Positions 1 through 8,755 of a DNA stretch of 64,000 bases are shown piece by piece. Below the pieces are notes generated by a model, which saw only the letters and a list, made by a program, of their open reading frames with translations, had not been told where the DNA came from and searched no databases. The stretch lies in contig NZ_AP027059.1 of assembly GCF_030295325.1 (NCBI RefSeq), positions 2,228,637 to 2,292,636 on the forward strand, read 5' to 3'. Origin of the DNA: Haliovirga abyssi. Lineage in GTDB: Bacteria > Fusobacteriota > Fusobacteriia > Fusobacteriales > Haliovirgaceae. A program made the position numbers and the translations under genes. Every line of letters starts with the position of its first letter. Positions within the stretch are counted from its first letter, which is position 1.

Positions 1-922
1 CTCCAAAAGCAAATCCACTATATTTTGTCGAATCATATCCTACTTCTTCTAATACTTTCGGGTCTACCATTCCACACCCCATTATTTCTAACCATCCACT
101 TCCTTTACATACTCTGCAACCTTTTCCGCCACAAACTACACATTCTACATCCATCTCTGCTGATGGTTCTGTAAATGGGAAAAAATGTGGTCTAAATCTT
201 GTTTTTCTTTCTCCAAATGCTCTAATTACAAACTCTTCTAATATAGCTTTTAAATTTGCAAACGAGATATTTTCTCCAACCATTAATCCTTCCATTTGAT
301 GAAACATTGGTGTATGTGAAATATCATAATCAGAACGATAAACTTTACCTGGACATATCATTCTAAGCGGTGGTTTATGTTCTTTCATATATCTTATTTG
401 TACAGGTGATGTTTGAGTCCTAAGTACCACATCATCCTCTATATAAAATGTGTCTTGCAAATCTCTTGACGGATGAGTTTCTGGAATATTTAATGCTGTA
501 AAATTATAATAATCTAATTCTACTTCTGGTCCATCAGAAATATCAAATCCCATTTCTATAAATATTTCTTTTAAAAATTCTGTAGTTTCAGTTATAGGAT
601 GTAATCTACCAGCTGCAACTTTTTTCCCAGGTAATGTTATGTCTATAACCTCTTTTTTTAACTTTTCTTCTTTTTCTTTTTCTTTTAATATGTTAAATTT
701 TTCTTCTAATTTTCCATTCAAAAAATTTCTTGTTTCATTTACTATTTGACCTATAATTGGCCTATCTTCTTTTGATACTTCTTTCATCCCTTTTAATATT
801 TGAGTAAATTCACCTTTTTTCCCCATTAGTTTAATTTTAATATCTTCAAATTCTTTTAAATTAGCTATTTTTTCAATATTATCTTTTGCTTTTTCTTTTA
901 ACTCGATTATTTTCTCTTTCAT
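1..922 (-). CDS. pheS: Phenylalanine--tRNA ligase alpha subunit, 3' end cut off by the window edge
   Basis: Charges tRNA-Phe together with PheT in the cytoplasm. I read about 307 codons from an ATG at 922-920, preceded by GGAGG. The N-terminal ~85 residues are a charged helical arm that binds tRNA. The class II catalytic core follows, with HPSRDLQDTFY, the motif-2 region PGKVYRSDYDISHTPMFHQ, EPSAEMDVECVVCGGKGC and WLEIMGCGMVDPKVL, all diagnostic of PheS. The reading frame is open at base 1, so the last few dozen residues and pheT, if adjacent, lie outside. It is the most downstream gene visible in a minus-strand run. No T-box leader is visible in the short gap upstream. Confidence 0.97.
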   Translation of the reverse strand, partial: MKEKIIELKEKAKDNIEKIANLKEFEDIKIKLMGKKGEFTQILKGMKEVSKEDRPIIGQIVNETRNFLNGKLEEKFNILKEKEKEEKLKKEVIDITLPGKKVAAGRLHPITETTEFLKEIFIEMGFDISDGPEVELDYYNFTALNIPETHPSRDLQDTFYIEDDVVLRTQTSPVQIRYMKEHKPPLRMICPGKVYRSDYDISHTPMFHQMEGLMVGENISFANLKAILEEFVIRAFGERKTRFRPHFFPFTEPSAEMDVECVVCGGKGCRVCKGSGWLEIMGCGMVDPKVLEEVGYDSTKYSGFAFG

Positions 923-957
923 CTTTCCTCCTGTTTTTTATAATTCAATGTTTTTGA

Positions 958-1968
958 TTATTTTTCTATATTCTTGATTAACTTTTCTATATTTTCCAAT
1001 TTATCCTCTTTTCTTATTGCATTTTTTACTTTTTCTAATTTTTCTATATTTTCTATTTGAGTTATATTTTTCATTAATTTTAATCCAGATTTTCCAAATT
1101 TTATATCTAATGCTAATTCTATTCCTTCTATCATTCCTTCTTTTTTCCCTTCTGTTCTTCCTTCTTTTTTCCCTTCTTCTCTTCCTTTATATAACCATAT
1201 GTTTTTTGACTTCTCTATTCTTTTTTCTACTAATCTTTCTGCTGTCGTCATGGCAATCTTACCTCCCTCTTCTGACACATTTTCTTTAATTAATTCTATT
1301 AATTTCTTATCATCTATTTCCGTAGTATTTAATAAATATATTGTTATACTCTTTATTGCATCTATATTTGAATTCGACAATAATTTCAATATAGTTGGTA
1401 ACTCAATTAATAAATCACTACTATAAATATACTTCAATAATTTCATCATAGCTTTTAATTCTGAAACCCCAACTATCTCACTGTCTTTATATTTACTTAA
1501 ATCATATAGCATATATTGAAAATCAGGTATATATTTTTTTAATTTATCATCTTTTAACTTTAACATATCAGAAAATTTTTCTTCTATATTCCAAACTTTT
1601 TTCCCATGATATATTACCAACGGTAATATTATTGGTAATTTCTCTTTCTGTTTCATTTTACTTTTCCAAATTTTCAACATATATTCTAATAATTGTAACA
1701 TTATAAGTTTATCGGGATAACTTTTATGCTCAAATAAAAAGTAAATATAACTTTCTTCTCCTGATATTTTTACTTTATATAATAAATCTGTAAAATATTC
1801 TTGAAGTTCTTCTGTTACATAACTATCCTTCTCTATTTCCAATTCCTCCAAATTTATAAGCTCATATATGTCCTTCCCTAAATAATTTTCTAAAAAACTC
1901 TTAGCATTATCTTTTTTTGTCAATATCTCTTTTACATACTTATCATGTGGATTTACTAATTTCCCCAT
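958..1968 (-). CDS. Rpn-family recombination-promoting nuclease / putative transposase
   Basis: A 336-residue member of the Rpn family (PD-(D/E)XK nuclease fold, formerly 'Transposase_31'). The first ~70 residues hold NPHDKYVKEIL and a conserved Asp (TDLLYKV). The predicted active site continues in YIYFLFEHKSYPD, an E-x-K arrangement. A Gly/Glu/Lys-rich segment (about residues 260-285, repeats of EGKKEG/EGRTEG) and a charged helical tail end the protein, as is usual in this family. Known Rpn proteins in E. coli cut DNA and stimulate RecA-independent recombination; here the role is inferred. A second, diverged copy lies at 6039-7046. It is separated from pheS by only 35 bases. Confidence 0.85.
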   Translation of the reverse strand: MGKLVNPHDKYVKEILTKKDNAKSFLENYLGKDIYELINLEELEIEKDSYVTEELQEYFTDLLYKVKISGEESYIYFLFEHKSYPDKLIMLQLLEYMLKIWKSKMKQKEKLPIILPLVIYHGKKVWNIEEKFSDMLKLKDDKLKKYIPDFQYMLYDLSKYKDSEIVGVSELKAMMKLLKYIYSSDLLIELPTILKLLSNSNIDAIKSITIYLLNTTEIDDKKLIELIKENVSEEGGKIAMTTAERLVEKRIEKSKNIWLYKGREEGKKEGRTEGKKEGMIEGIELALDIKFGKSGLKLMKNITQIENIEKLEKVKNAIRKEDKLENIEKLIKNIEK

Positions 1969-1994
1969 TTTTCACCTGCTTTATAATAATTTTT

Positions 1995-2720
1995 TTACTT
2001 TTTCATCTTATCCAATTCAAAAGTAACATGCACAGTTACTTTTATCTCCTGTTTTCTGCTAGATGTATTATATAATCCATAACTTGCTATTGCTGTGGAA
2101 TAAGGTTCTGTTATTTGAAATACTCCTGTTCTTGCATTTATTATATCTCCAACTTTATAATCAGTATTTGATATAATTTCATCTCCTCTTTCTCTTGCAT
2201 TTATTGTTGCTTTTGCCAAAATTTCTTTTTTCATATCATCTATTTTAGAATAATAATATCCTAAATTTGAATTTTTAATTAATATTCCAGTTTCTGTAAG
2301 TTTGTCAGGAAACAGTGCTAAACTCTCAACTTTATCAATATCTTTTGAGATAATATAAAATTTTTGACTTGCAACATACCCTGATATTACTCCATCTCTA
2401 TTATAATTAGGATACATATTCATTGGAGTTACTGTAATTTTTTCATTTAACCCATTGCTTTTTAAAGCTTTTTCCAATTTTTTATATCCAGCATTTAATT
2501 TTGAATACAGTTTTTTCACACCATTTATATCGCTTCTCTCTTCTAGTGTTATACTCCATTTTATAGTATCTGCCTCATATTGTGTAGATGCGATTCCTAC
2601 TGCTCTTAATGTTCTTAATGGTTGCCTGCTCTCATAAAGAAACTTTCCAAATATATAAGACGACACTATTAAAGCCAAACTTAAAACAGTTGCTGATATT
2701 ATCAAATAAATTTTATTCAT
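1995..2720 (-). CDS. SIMPL domain (DUF541) periplasmic protein
   Basis: A 241-residue protein with an N-terminal membrane anchor or uncleaved signal (residues 5-24). The rest matches the SIMPL/DUF541 family: a GIASTQYEADTIKWSI start, an internal TPMNMYPNYNRDG segment, and a C-terminal half with KATINARERGDEI and VTVHVTFEL. SIMPL proteins are periplasmic or membrane-anchored; BP26 of Brucella forms channel-like octamers, but the general function is unclear. The gene starts inside the last 8 bases of gltX, so the two are probably co-transcribed and translationally coupled. I see no catalytic motif. Confidence 0.82.
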   Translation of the reverse strand: MNKIYLIISATVLSLALIVSSYIFGKFLYESRQPLRTLRAVGIASTQYEADTIKWSITLEERSDINGVKKLYSKLNAGYKKLEKALKSNGLNEKITVTPMNMYPNYNRDGVISGYVASQKFYIISKDIDKVESLALFPDKLTETGILIKNSNLGYYYSKIDDMKKEILAKATINARERGDEIISNTDYKVGDIINARTGVFQITEPYSTAIASYGLYNTSSRKQEIKVTVHVTFELDKMKK

Positions 2721-4077
2721 TTATCCACCTCTCCATTCTTTTTAGACTTTCTTCTTTTCCTAAGTAATACATTGATTCAAATAATCCTGGTGAAACAGTT
2801 TTTCCTGTTATTAAAACTCTAACAGGCTGTACTACTTTATTTAAGCTCATTCCATTTTCTTTTGCAAAATTTCTAAATACTAATAATAGATTTTCTATAT
2901 CCCAATTTTCATTTTCCAAAATTTTATAAAGATTTTTTAGATTTTCTTTAATTCCCTCTTTTTCAAGAAACTTAGTTTTTCCTTTTTCATCATAACTTTC
3001 TATCTCTTCAAAAAAGAATTTGTTAAGTTCATAAAGTTCTTTTAATGAAGATACTTTATCTTTTGAAATTCCAACTATATTTTTGAAATTTTCTCCCATT
3101 TTTTCTATCTCATCTATATTTAGATATCCATATTTTATCAAATAATCTTTAAATAATTTTTCCATTTCTTCTAAATTTTTTGAGCTAATATAATATTTAT
3201 TAAACCAATATAGTTTTTTATAATCAAATACAGTTGCCTTTTTAGTCATTTTACTTAAATCAAAATCATCAATCCCATCTTCAAAAGAAAAAATTTCTAC
3301 ATCTGTTGAATATCCTAATACCATTAAATAATTTATTATTGATTCTTTTAATATTCCATCTTTTTGAAAACTATCAATTGACACATCTCCGTGTCTTTTG
3401 CTAAGTCTTGTTTTATCTTCACCTAACATTAATGGCAAATGCCCATATTCCGGTATTTCTAATTCTAAAGCTTCATAAATCATAACTTGTTTTGGAGTAT
3501 TTGACAAATGGTCTTCTCCTCTGATTACAAAACTTACCCCTTCTTCATAATCATCTATAACTACTGCAAAATGGTATATTGGAACTCCATCTGATTTTCT
3601 TATAATAAAATCTTTGAAATTTTCTTTTTTAAAATAAACTTTTCCTTTTATTTTGTCATCTATCACAAAATTTTTATCTGGAATTTTTAATTTTATAGTA
3701 AATTTTTCGCTATTTTCAATTTTCTTTTTAACCTCTTGCTCTGATAAATTAAAACAGTTACACTTATCTTCTTTATCATTACAAAAACATCTATATGCTT
3801 TATTTTCTTCTATTAATTTATCAAAATATTTATTATATTTACTAAAATCATCAGATTGCCTATAAAATTTATCCCATTTTATTCCAACCCATTCCAAAGC
3901 ATCTGTTATTGCTTTCTCATACTCTTTTTTACTTCTTTCTCTATCTGTATCTTCTATTCTTAATATAAAATTTCCATGATTTTTTTCAGCATAAATAAAA
4001 TTAATTAATGCCGTTCTAAGCCCGCCTATATGTAAATATCCCGTTGGACTTGGTGCAAACCTAACTGTTTTTTCCAT
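2713..4077 (-). CDS. gltX: Glutamate--tRNA ligase
   Basis: Class I aminoacyl-tRNA synthetase of 454 residues that charges tRNA-Glu. The ATP-binding HIGH-type motif is PSPTGYLHIGGLRTAL near the N-terminus. The KMSKS-type loop is TRLSKRHGD near residue 230. IRGEDHLSNTPKQ lies between them. A cluster of four cysteines (CFC, then CNC a few residues later, around residues 97-108) resembles the zinc-binding knuckle of many GluRS, but with a shorter loop than in E. coli. The C-terminal anticodon-binding helical domain is complete and ends near ITGKTVSPGLFESM. It lies 13 bases downstream of the Hsp70 gene and overlaps the SIMPL gene. Confidence 0.96.
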   Translation of the reverse strand: MEKTVRFAPSPTGYLHIGGLRTALINFIYAEKNHGNFILRIEDTDRERSKKEYEKAITDALEWVGIKWDKFYRQSDDFSKYNKYFDKLIEENKAYRCFCNDKEDKCNCFNLSEQEVKKKIENSEKFTIKLKIPDKNFVIDDKIKGKVYFKKENFKDFIIRKSDGVPIYHFAVVIDDYEEGVSFVIRGEDHLSNTPKQVMIYEALELEIPEYGHLPLMLGEDKTRLSKRHGDVSIDSFQKDGILKESIINYLMVLGYSTDVEIFSFEDGIDDFDLSKMTKKATVFDYKKLYWFNKYYISSKNLEEMEKLFKDYLIKYGYLNIDEIEKMGENFKNIVGISKDKVSSLKELYELNKFFFEEIESYDEKGKTKFLEKEGIKENLKNLYKILENENWDIENLLLVFRNFAKENGMSLNKVVQPVRVLITGKTVSPGLFESMYYLGKEESLKRMERWINE

Positions 4078-4090
4078 AATTTCTCCTCAT

Positions 4091-5824
4091 CTATATTTCA
4101 CTTAAAATTTTCAATTTTTCTCTTAATTTTTCCAATTTTCCTCTTAATAAATTAATATTATTATCCTCAGCTAAAAATTCTATCTCTTCTAATAATTTTT
4201 CTGTTTTAGACGTTACATCTTCAGAAATTTTTTCTTTTTTTCTTCTTAATAATCTTTTTACTTTTGAAGCTATTGAATCCATCTCATTTTTCAAATCTAT
4301 TAATTCTCTTTTTTTATTATCTTCCTCTTCAAATTCTTTTGCTTCATTAATCATCTTTTCTATTTCCATATCACTTAAAGAATATGTATTGCTAATAACT
4401 ATTTTTTGCTCATTTCCATTATCCACATCAACTGCTGATACATTTAATATTCCATTTACATCTATATCAAAAGTTACTTCAATTCTAGGCTCACCTTTTG
4501 GAGCTTTTCTTATATTTGCTAATTCAAATTTTCCAAGACTAATACTGTCTTTCGCAAATTTTCTTTCTCCTTGTACTACATTAATCTCTACACTTTTTTG
4601 ATTGTCAGAAACTGTTGTAAATATTTTCGTTTCAGTTGTTGGAATTACTGTGTTTCTAGGAATTATAGCTGTTATTAACCCACCTTCTGTTTCCAAGCCA
4701 AAAGTAAGTGGCGTTACATCAACTAATACAATCCCTTTTATATCTTCTGATAAGACCCCGCCTTGTATTGCTGCTCCTCTTGCAACTACTTCATCGGGAT
4801 TCACACCTTTATAAATTTCTACAGAAAAAATATCTTTCAACATCTCTTGAACCATTGGTATCCTTGTTGAACCACCGACTAATATTATTTTATCAATCTC
4901 TTTTTCTGTAATTTCTGCATCAGTCAGAGCATTTTTTATAGGGTCAATTGTCTCTTCCACTAATTCCTCTATTAAACTCTCAAATTTAGCTCTTGTTATT
5001 TCTAAATCTAAATGTAAAGGCCCTTTTTCATTTGCTGATATAAATGGCAAACTTATTTTTGCAGATTTTAATTCTGACAGTTGTATTTTACATTTTTCTG
5101 CTGCATCTTTTATAGATTGCAAAGCCATATTATCTTTTGATAAATCTATTTTAGTCTCTTTTTTAAATTCTTCTATAATATAGTCTATTAATTTCTGGTC
5201 AAAATCATCTCCACCTAGCTTATTTATTCCGTTAGTTGATTTTACCTCTATTGTCTTTTCTCCATCAATACTACTTATTTCCAAAATAGAAACATCAAAA
5301 GTTCCTCCACCTAAATCATATACAAGAACTGTTTGCTCTTCTTCTTTATCTAATCCATAAGCAAGTGCTGCTGCTGTTGGCTCATTAATAATTCTTCTAA
5401 CTTTTAATCCTGCTATCTTTCCAGCATCCTTTGTAGCTTGTCTTTGGGCATCACTAAAATACGCTGGAACAGTAACCACAACTTCTTCTATTATCTCTCC
5501 AAAATGCTCTTCTGCATCTCTTTTTAATTTTTGTAATATCATTGCAGATATTTGTTGCGGTGTATAATCTTTATTATTAACGTTTATCTTTTCATCCGTC
5601 CCAATATACCTTTTAATAGACCTTACTGTCCTATCAAAATTTAAAACTGCTTGATTTTTTGCTACTTCTCCAACTAAAAGTTCTCCGTTTTCATTAAATG
5701 AAACTATTGATGGAGTAGTTCTATTCCCTTGTGAATTTGGAATTATTTCTACTTCTCCGCCCTCTCTTAAATAGGCCATACACGAATTTGTAGTACCTAG
5801 GTCTATCCCCAAAATTTTACTCAT
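4091..5824 (-). CDS. Hsp70 chaperone, short DnaK-like paralogue
   Basis: An ATP-dependent chaperone of 577 residues, about 40-60 shorter than a normal DnaK. The ATPase domain is complete: IDLGTTNS (residues 6-13), NEPTAAALAYGLD, YDLGGGTFDVS (about 170) and LVGGSTRIPMVQ (about 315). The interdomain linker LVDVTPLTFG precedes a full beta substrate-binding domain ending in VSAVDVDNGNEQKI. The helical lid is abbreviated, and the acidic disordered tail of DnaK is absent. There is no grpE, dnaJ or hrcA next to it; it sits between gltX and a repeat. It may be a second, specialised Hsp70 (HscA/HscC-like in context) rather than the main DnaK. That is inference. Confidence 0.9.
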   Translation of the reverse strand: MSKILGIDLGTTNSCMAYLREGGEVEIIPNSQGNRTTPSIVSFNENGELLVGEVAKNQAVLNFDRTVRSIKRYIGTDEKINVNNKDYTPQQISAMILQKLKRDAEEHFGEIIEEVVVTVPAYFSDAQRQATKDAGKIAGLKVRRIINEPTAAALAYGLDKEEEQTVLVYDLGGGTFDVSILEISSIDGEKTIEVKSTNGINKLGGDDFDQKLIDYIIEEFKKETKIDLSKDNMALQSIKDAAEKCKIQLSELKSAKISLPFISANEKGPLHLDLEITRAKFESLIEELVEETIDPIKNALTDAEITEKEIDKIILVGGSTRIPMVQEMLKDIFSVEIYKGVNPDEVVARGAAIQGGVLSEDIKGIVLVDVTPLTFGLETEGGLITAIIPRNTVIPTTETKIFTTVSDNQKSVEINVVQGERKFAKDSISLGKFELANIRKAPKGEPRIEVTFDIDVNGILNVSAVDVDNGNEQKIVISNTYSLSDMEIEKMINEAKEFEEEDNKKRELIDLKNEMDSIASKVKRLLRRKKEKISEDVTSKTEKLLEEIEFLAEDNNINLLRGKLEKLREKLKILSEI

Positions 5825-5897
5825 AAATTACACCCCTTATATTAATCTTTTTATAAGTCAAACATTTTATTTTAAATCTATAAATATATTAAATAAC

Positions 5898-6010
5898 AAA
5901 ATAAGATACGCTTTATATGGTAAAGCATAAATATTTTTCTAAATTTTTGGCTTCTGAAAAATTTTGCCTTAAAAAATCACATATTTCAAAAAAACAGCGT
6001 AACTTATTTT
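5898..6010. repeat. Dispersed repeat family A, copy 1 (MITE-like)
   Basis: Non-coding, AT-rich. The left end reads AAAATAAGATACGCT and the right end is its near inverse (AGCGTAACTTATTTT). The interior shares 'AAATATTTTTCTAAATTTTT' and 'CTGAAAAATTTTGCCTT' with copies near 25.35 and 43.36 kb. Similarity continues on the right side to about 6038, right up to the stop codon of the Rpn gene. No coding capacity. Confidence 0.75.
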
Positions 6011-6038
6011 CTGAATAATTATATACTTTTCTAGTAAA

Positions 6039-7046
6039 TTAAAAGTTTATCTTAGATATTATTTCTTCTATTTCTCCCCTTGTTAAATCCGTTAATTTCA
6101 TTATCATTTCCATATCCAATCCTAGTTTTATAGATTTTTTTATAACAGCTTCTAATGATTCTTTTTTCCCTTCCTCTAATCCTTTTTCTATTCCTTCTTC
6201 GATTCCTTGTTCGATTCCTTGTTCGATTCCTTGAGTTATATATTTTTCTCTTTCAGCTTGTACATCATAATGCACTGCCATCTCAAACATATTTTCCAAC
6301 CTCCCCTCATAAATTTGCTCGATAACTTCTTCCCTTTCTTCTTTAGGAACATTTATCCTTATTAATAGCAAATTCATTGCTTCTACTACTTTTTCTAATT
6401 CTCTTTTACTTCCTATGTCTTTTTTCACATTTTTCCAATAACTTTTTTCTATATTACTCAGTTTTGATAACTCTTCTGGTTTTTTTATTTTATCTATTAA
6501 TAATAGTGTTGATAACAAATCCTCATAAGTTTCTAATTTTTCAAAACTTATTTTGTTTAACTCTATTAATTCATATTCAAAATTCGGTACAAATCTTTTA
6601 AATTTTTCTTCATTTTTCACTTTTTCTTTAAATGCTTTTACTGATGTCCAATTTTTTATCCCATCATAAAAAATTATTGGATATATTGGTGGCAATAAAA
6701 AGCATTTATTTCTTGATACTTTTTTATTATCATCTATATATTTTCTCCAAAGTTTCACCATATATTCTAATATTCTAAAACTCATTAAATAATTTATATT
6801 TGATTGCTGTTCTAACAAAACAAATACAAATATCTCTTCTCCATTGCACTTAACTTTATAAATTATATCACTTTCTCTGTTAGTTTCTAATCCATCTGTA
6901 AATAATGATGGAATTAATTCAAGTTTACTTTCATCTATTTCTGATACCCAAGATTCTTTTATAAAATCTTTTAATAGCATCAAAAATAATTTTTTATCTG
7001 AAAATATCTTTTTAAACATATCGTCTCGTTTTACTTTATTTCTCAT
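6039..7046 (-). CDS. Rpn-family recombination-promoting nuclease / putative transposase, second copy
   Basis: A 335-residue Rpn-family protein, clearly related in plan to the one at 958-1968 but with low sequence identity. RESDIIYKVKCNG carries the conserved Asp and FVFVLLEQQSN the E-x-Q active-site strand typical of the family. YPIIFYDGIKNWTS follows. Residues ~270-300 are a run of near-perfect seven-residue repeats (GIEQGIE, GIEEGIE, GLEEGKK), a low-complexity helical region that is usual here and prone to slippage. Its 3' end abuts repeat A copy 1. Function inferred from the family only. Confidence 0.83.
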   Translation of the reverse strand: MRNKVKRDDMFKKIFSDKKLFLMLLKDFIKESWVSEIDESKLELIPSLFTDGLETNRESDIIYKVKCNGEEIFVFVLLEQQSNINYLMSFRILEYMVKLWRKYIDDNKKVSRNKCFLLPPIYPIIFYDGIKNWTSVKAFKEKVKNEEKFKRFVPNFEYELIELNKISFEKLETYEDLLSTLLLIDKIKKPEELSKLSNIEKSYWKNVKKDIGSKRELEKVVEAMNLLLIRINVPKEEREEVIEQIYEGRLENMFEMAVHYDVQAEREKYITQGIEQGIEQGIEEGIEKGLEEGKKESLEAVIKKSIKLGLDMEMIMKLTDLTRGEIEEIISKINF

Positions 7047-7072
7047 AATTTTCCCCTTATCACCTGATACCT

Positions 7073-7537
7073 CTAAAGTCCCTTATGCATAAATTTAATT
7101 TTATCCCCTTCTATCTCTATAATTCCATAATTCCCGTCTTGTGCCGCTCCAGGATTAAAAATCTCTATATTTTTATATTTTTCATAATATTTATTGTGAG
7201 TATGCCCAAAAATCACCACATCTACTTTTTTCTTTTCTGCAACTAATTTCAAATTATCATACCCTCTTTTTACTCCATATAAATGGCCATGAGTTAATAA
7301 AAACTTAAATCCATCTATTTGAATTTCTAATTCTTCTTTACTATCTCTATCCATATAATCTGTATTTCCTTTTACTATATAAAATTTAATTTTATCATTA
7401 TATAAATAAGATAATTCTATCCCATCTTTTGAATGATCACCTGTAAAAATTATATAATCAGGTTTTTCTTTTTCTACCATTTTATGAATTTTATCAAATT
7501 TTCCATGACTATCTGATATAACTAATATTTTAGCCAT
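7073..7537 (-). CDS. YfcE/MJ0936-family metallophosphodiesterase
   Basis: A 154-residue calcineurin-like phosphoesterase with all metal-binding motifs in order: D-x-H (SDSHG, residues 8-12), GD (FTGDH), GNTD, THGH and GHTH. This size and pattern is the YfcE family, small manganese-dependent phosphodiesterases whose natural substrate is unsettled. It is followed after 26 bases by the Rpn gene and preceded by a Usp-like gene only 3 bases away, so the latter two are probably co-transcribed. Sure of the fold and chemistry, not of the substrate. Confidence 0.92.
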   Translation of the reverse strand: MAKILVISDSHGKFDKIHKMVEKEKPDYIIFTGDHSKDGIELSYLYNDKIKFYIVKGNTDYMDRDSKEELEIQIDGFKFLLTHGHLYGVKRGYDNLKLVAEKKKVDVVIFGHTHNKYYEKYKNIEIFNPGAAQDGNYGIIEIEGDKIKFMHKGL

Positions 7538-7540
7538 TTT

Positions 7541-8305
7541 CTAACCTATAAATACAGGTATTTTAGAATTTTCTAACAATTTAGCTCCTAAATCTCCAAC
7601 TATTTTTTCAAATGAAAAAAAATGTTTTAAATTCCCCATTATAAGCATATCTTTTTCATTAATAAACTCAATACTATCTTTTACTCCTAATCTAACTTCT
7701 TTATATCCTTTTTTTGAAATATTAAAATACTCTTTTAATTCCAAATCATCATCTTCTTCTTTAATATATAAAATATCTAACCTTACTACATCACTAAAAA
7801 TATTCAAAAATGAAAAAATACTTTTATTAGATTTTTCTTCTAAGTCATCAGCAAAAACAACATTATCTAATCCAAAATCTCCTTTTTCAGGAATTAAAAT
7901 AATCGGTTTTTCATGTACTCTAAGTAAAGCTTTTATCTCAGAATCTATAATTTCTTTCTTTGTTGTAATTAATATATCTGCACTATTTAATTTTTTTATA
8001 GCTGATTCTACAGTTAATCCCTCTACAATAGAAAATTTTGCAGGTCCAAACTCTTTTAAAAACTTTTCTTTTATAGCTTGTGATGTTTTGACTTCTATCT
8101 CTTCCCATTCTTTAATTATATAATTCGATGATGTATCCATTATCATTCCTTCTACTCCTGCAGGAATAATATCATATTTATTTACATCTTTAACATATAA
8201 CCCTTCTACCCTCAATTTATATTTTTCTTGTAATTTTTTCCCATAATTTATTAAAGATTCGCTTCCTTCTTCATTCCTAAAAAAAAGTACTATTTTATTA
8301 AACAT
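7541..8305 (-). CDS. Tandem universal-stress-protein-like protein
   Basis: A 254-residue soluble protein that starts like UspA (FNKIVLFFRNEEGSESLINY). The second half starts a similar fold again (GLDNVVFADDLEEKSNKS) and ends in LIMGNLKHFFSFEKIVGDLGAKLLENSKIP, the position where Usp domains end with a G-x2-G-x9-G-S nucleotide loop. The loop glycines are only partly kept, so ATP binding is doubtful. It is the first gene of a pair with the phosphodiesterase. The assignment rests on fold-level resemblance, so moderate confidence. Confidence 0.6.
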   Translation of the reverse strand: MFNKIVLFFRNEEGSESLINYGKKLQEKYKLRVEGLYVKDVNKYDIIPAGVEGMIMDTSSNYIIKEWEEIEVKTSQAIKEKFLKEFGPAKFSIVEGLTVESAIKKLNSADILITTKKEIIDSEIKALLRVHEKPIILIPEKGDFGLDNVVFADDLEEKSNKSIFSFLNIFSDVVRLDILYIKEEDDDLELKEYFNISKKGYKEVRLGVKDSIEFINEKDMLIMGNLKHFFSFEKIVGDLGAKLLENSKIPVFIG

Positions 8306-8415
8306 AAAAATCGCCTCCTAAGTTATTTTTATCTTTTATCATTTTTATATAAATTACTATATTCTATTTATATTTTAGCACAATTTCTTCTTATTTTAAA
8401 GTATATTTTTTCAGG

Positions 8416-8602
8416 TTGATAGTGTAAAGTTTTTGTAGAAAAAATAATTTCAGCACAAAGACACAAAGCACTCAAAGTTACACAAAGAAAAAATTTTTTA
8501 AAACCACAGGATAAACATAGATTAAAACTGATAAATAAAAATTGGTAAATAATTATCTGCGTTTATCTACGGATAAAATACTACAATTATTTTACACTAC
8601 CC
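8416..8602. mobile_element. Dispersed repeat family B, copy 1, with target duplication (MITE-like)
   Basis: About 187 bp, non-coding. The ends are inverted (GATAGTGTAAA at 8418 and TTTACACTACC ending at 8601). It is flanked by a 7-bp direct repeat TTTCAGG (8409-8415 and 8603-8609), the mark of transposition. The interior holds CACAAAGACACAAAG, AGTTACACAAAGAAAAA and CTGCGTTTATCTACGGATA. It lies in a 437-base gap (8306-8742); I see nothing else in the gap except the terminator at its right end. Confidence 0.78.
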
Positions 8603-8730
8603 TTTCAGGATTATTAATAATATAATTAACTCACAAAAAGGTATTTAGTTTTCTTCATACTACTATATCTAGTATTTGAAGGATTTTAAAAAACTACATT
8701 TTTGAGTTCTAATCATAATCTATATAAGCA

Positions 8731-8755
8731 AAAAGAGGCATTCTAAAATGCCTCT
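8731..8755 (-). terminator. Intrinsic terminator overlapping the stop codon of the outer-membrane protein gene
   Basis: The stem GAGGCAT (8748-8754 with 8735-8741) encloses the TAG stop at 8743-8745. On the minus strand it is followed by TTTTTGC. The stem includes the last sense codons. Confidence 0.75.
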
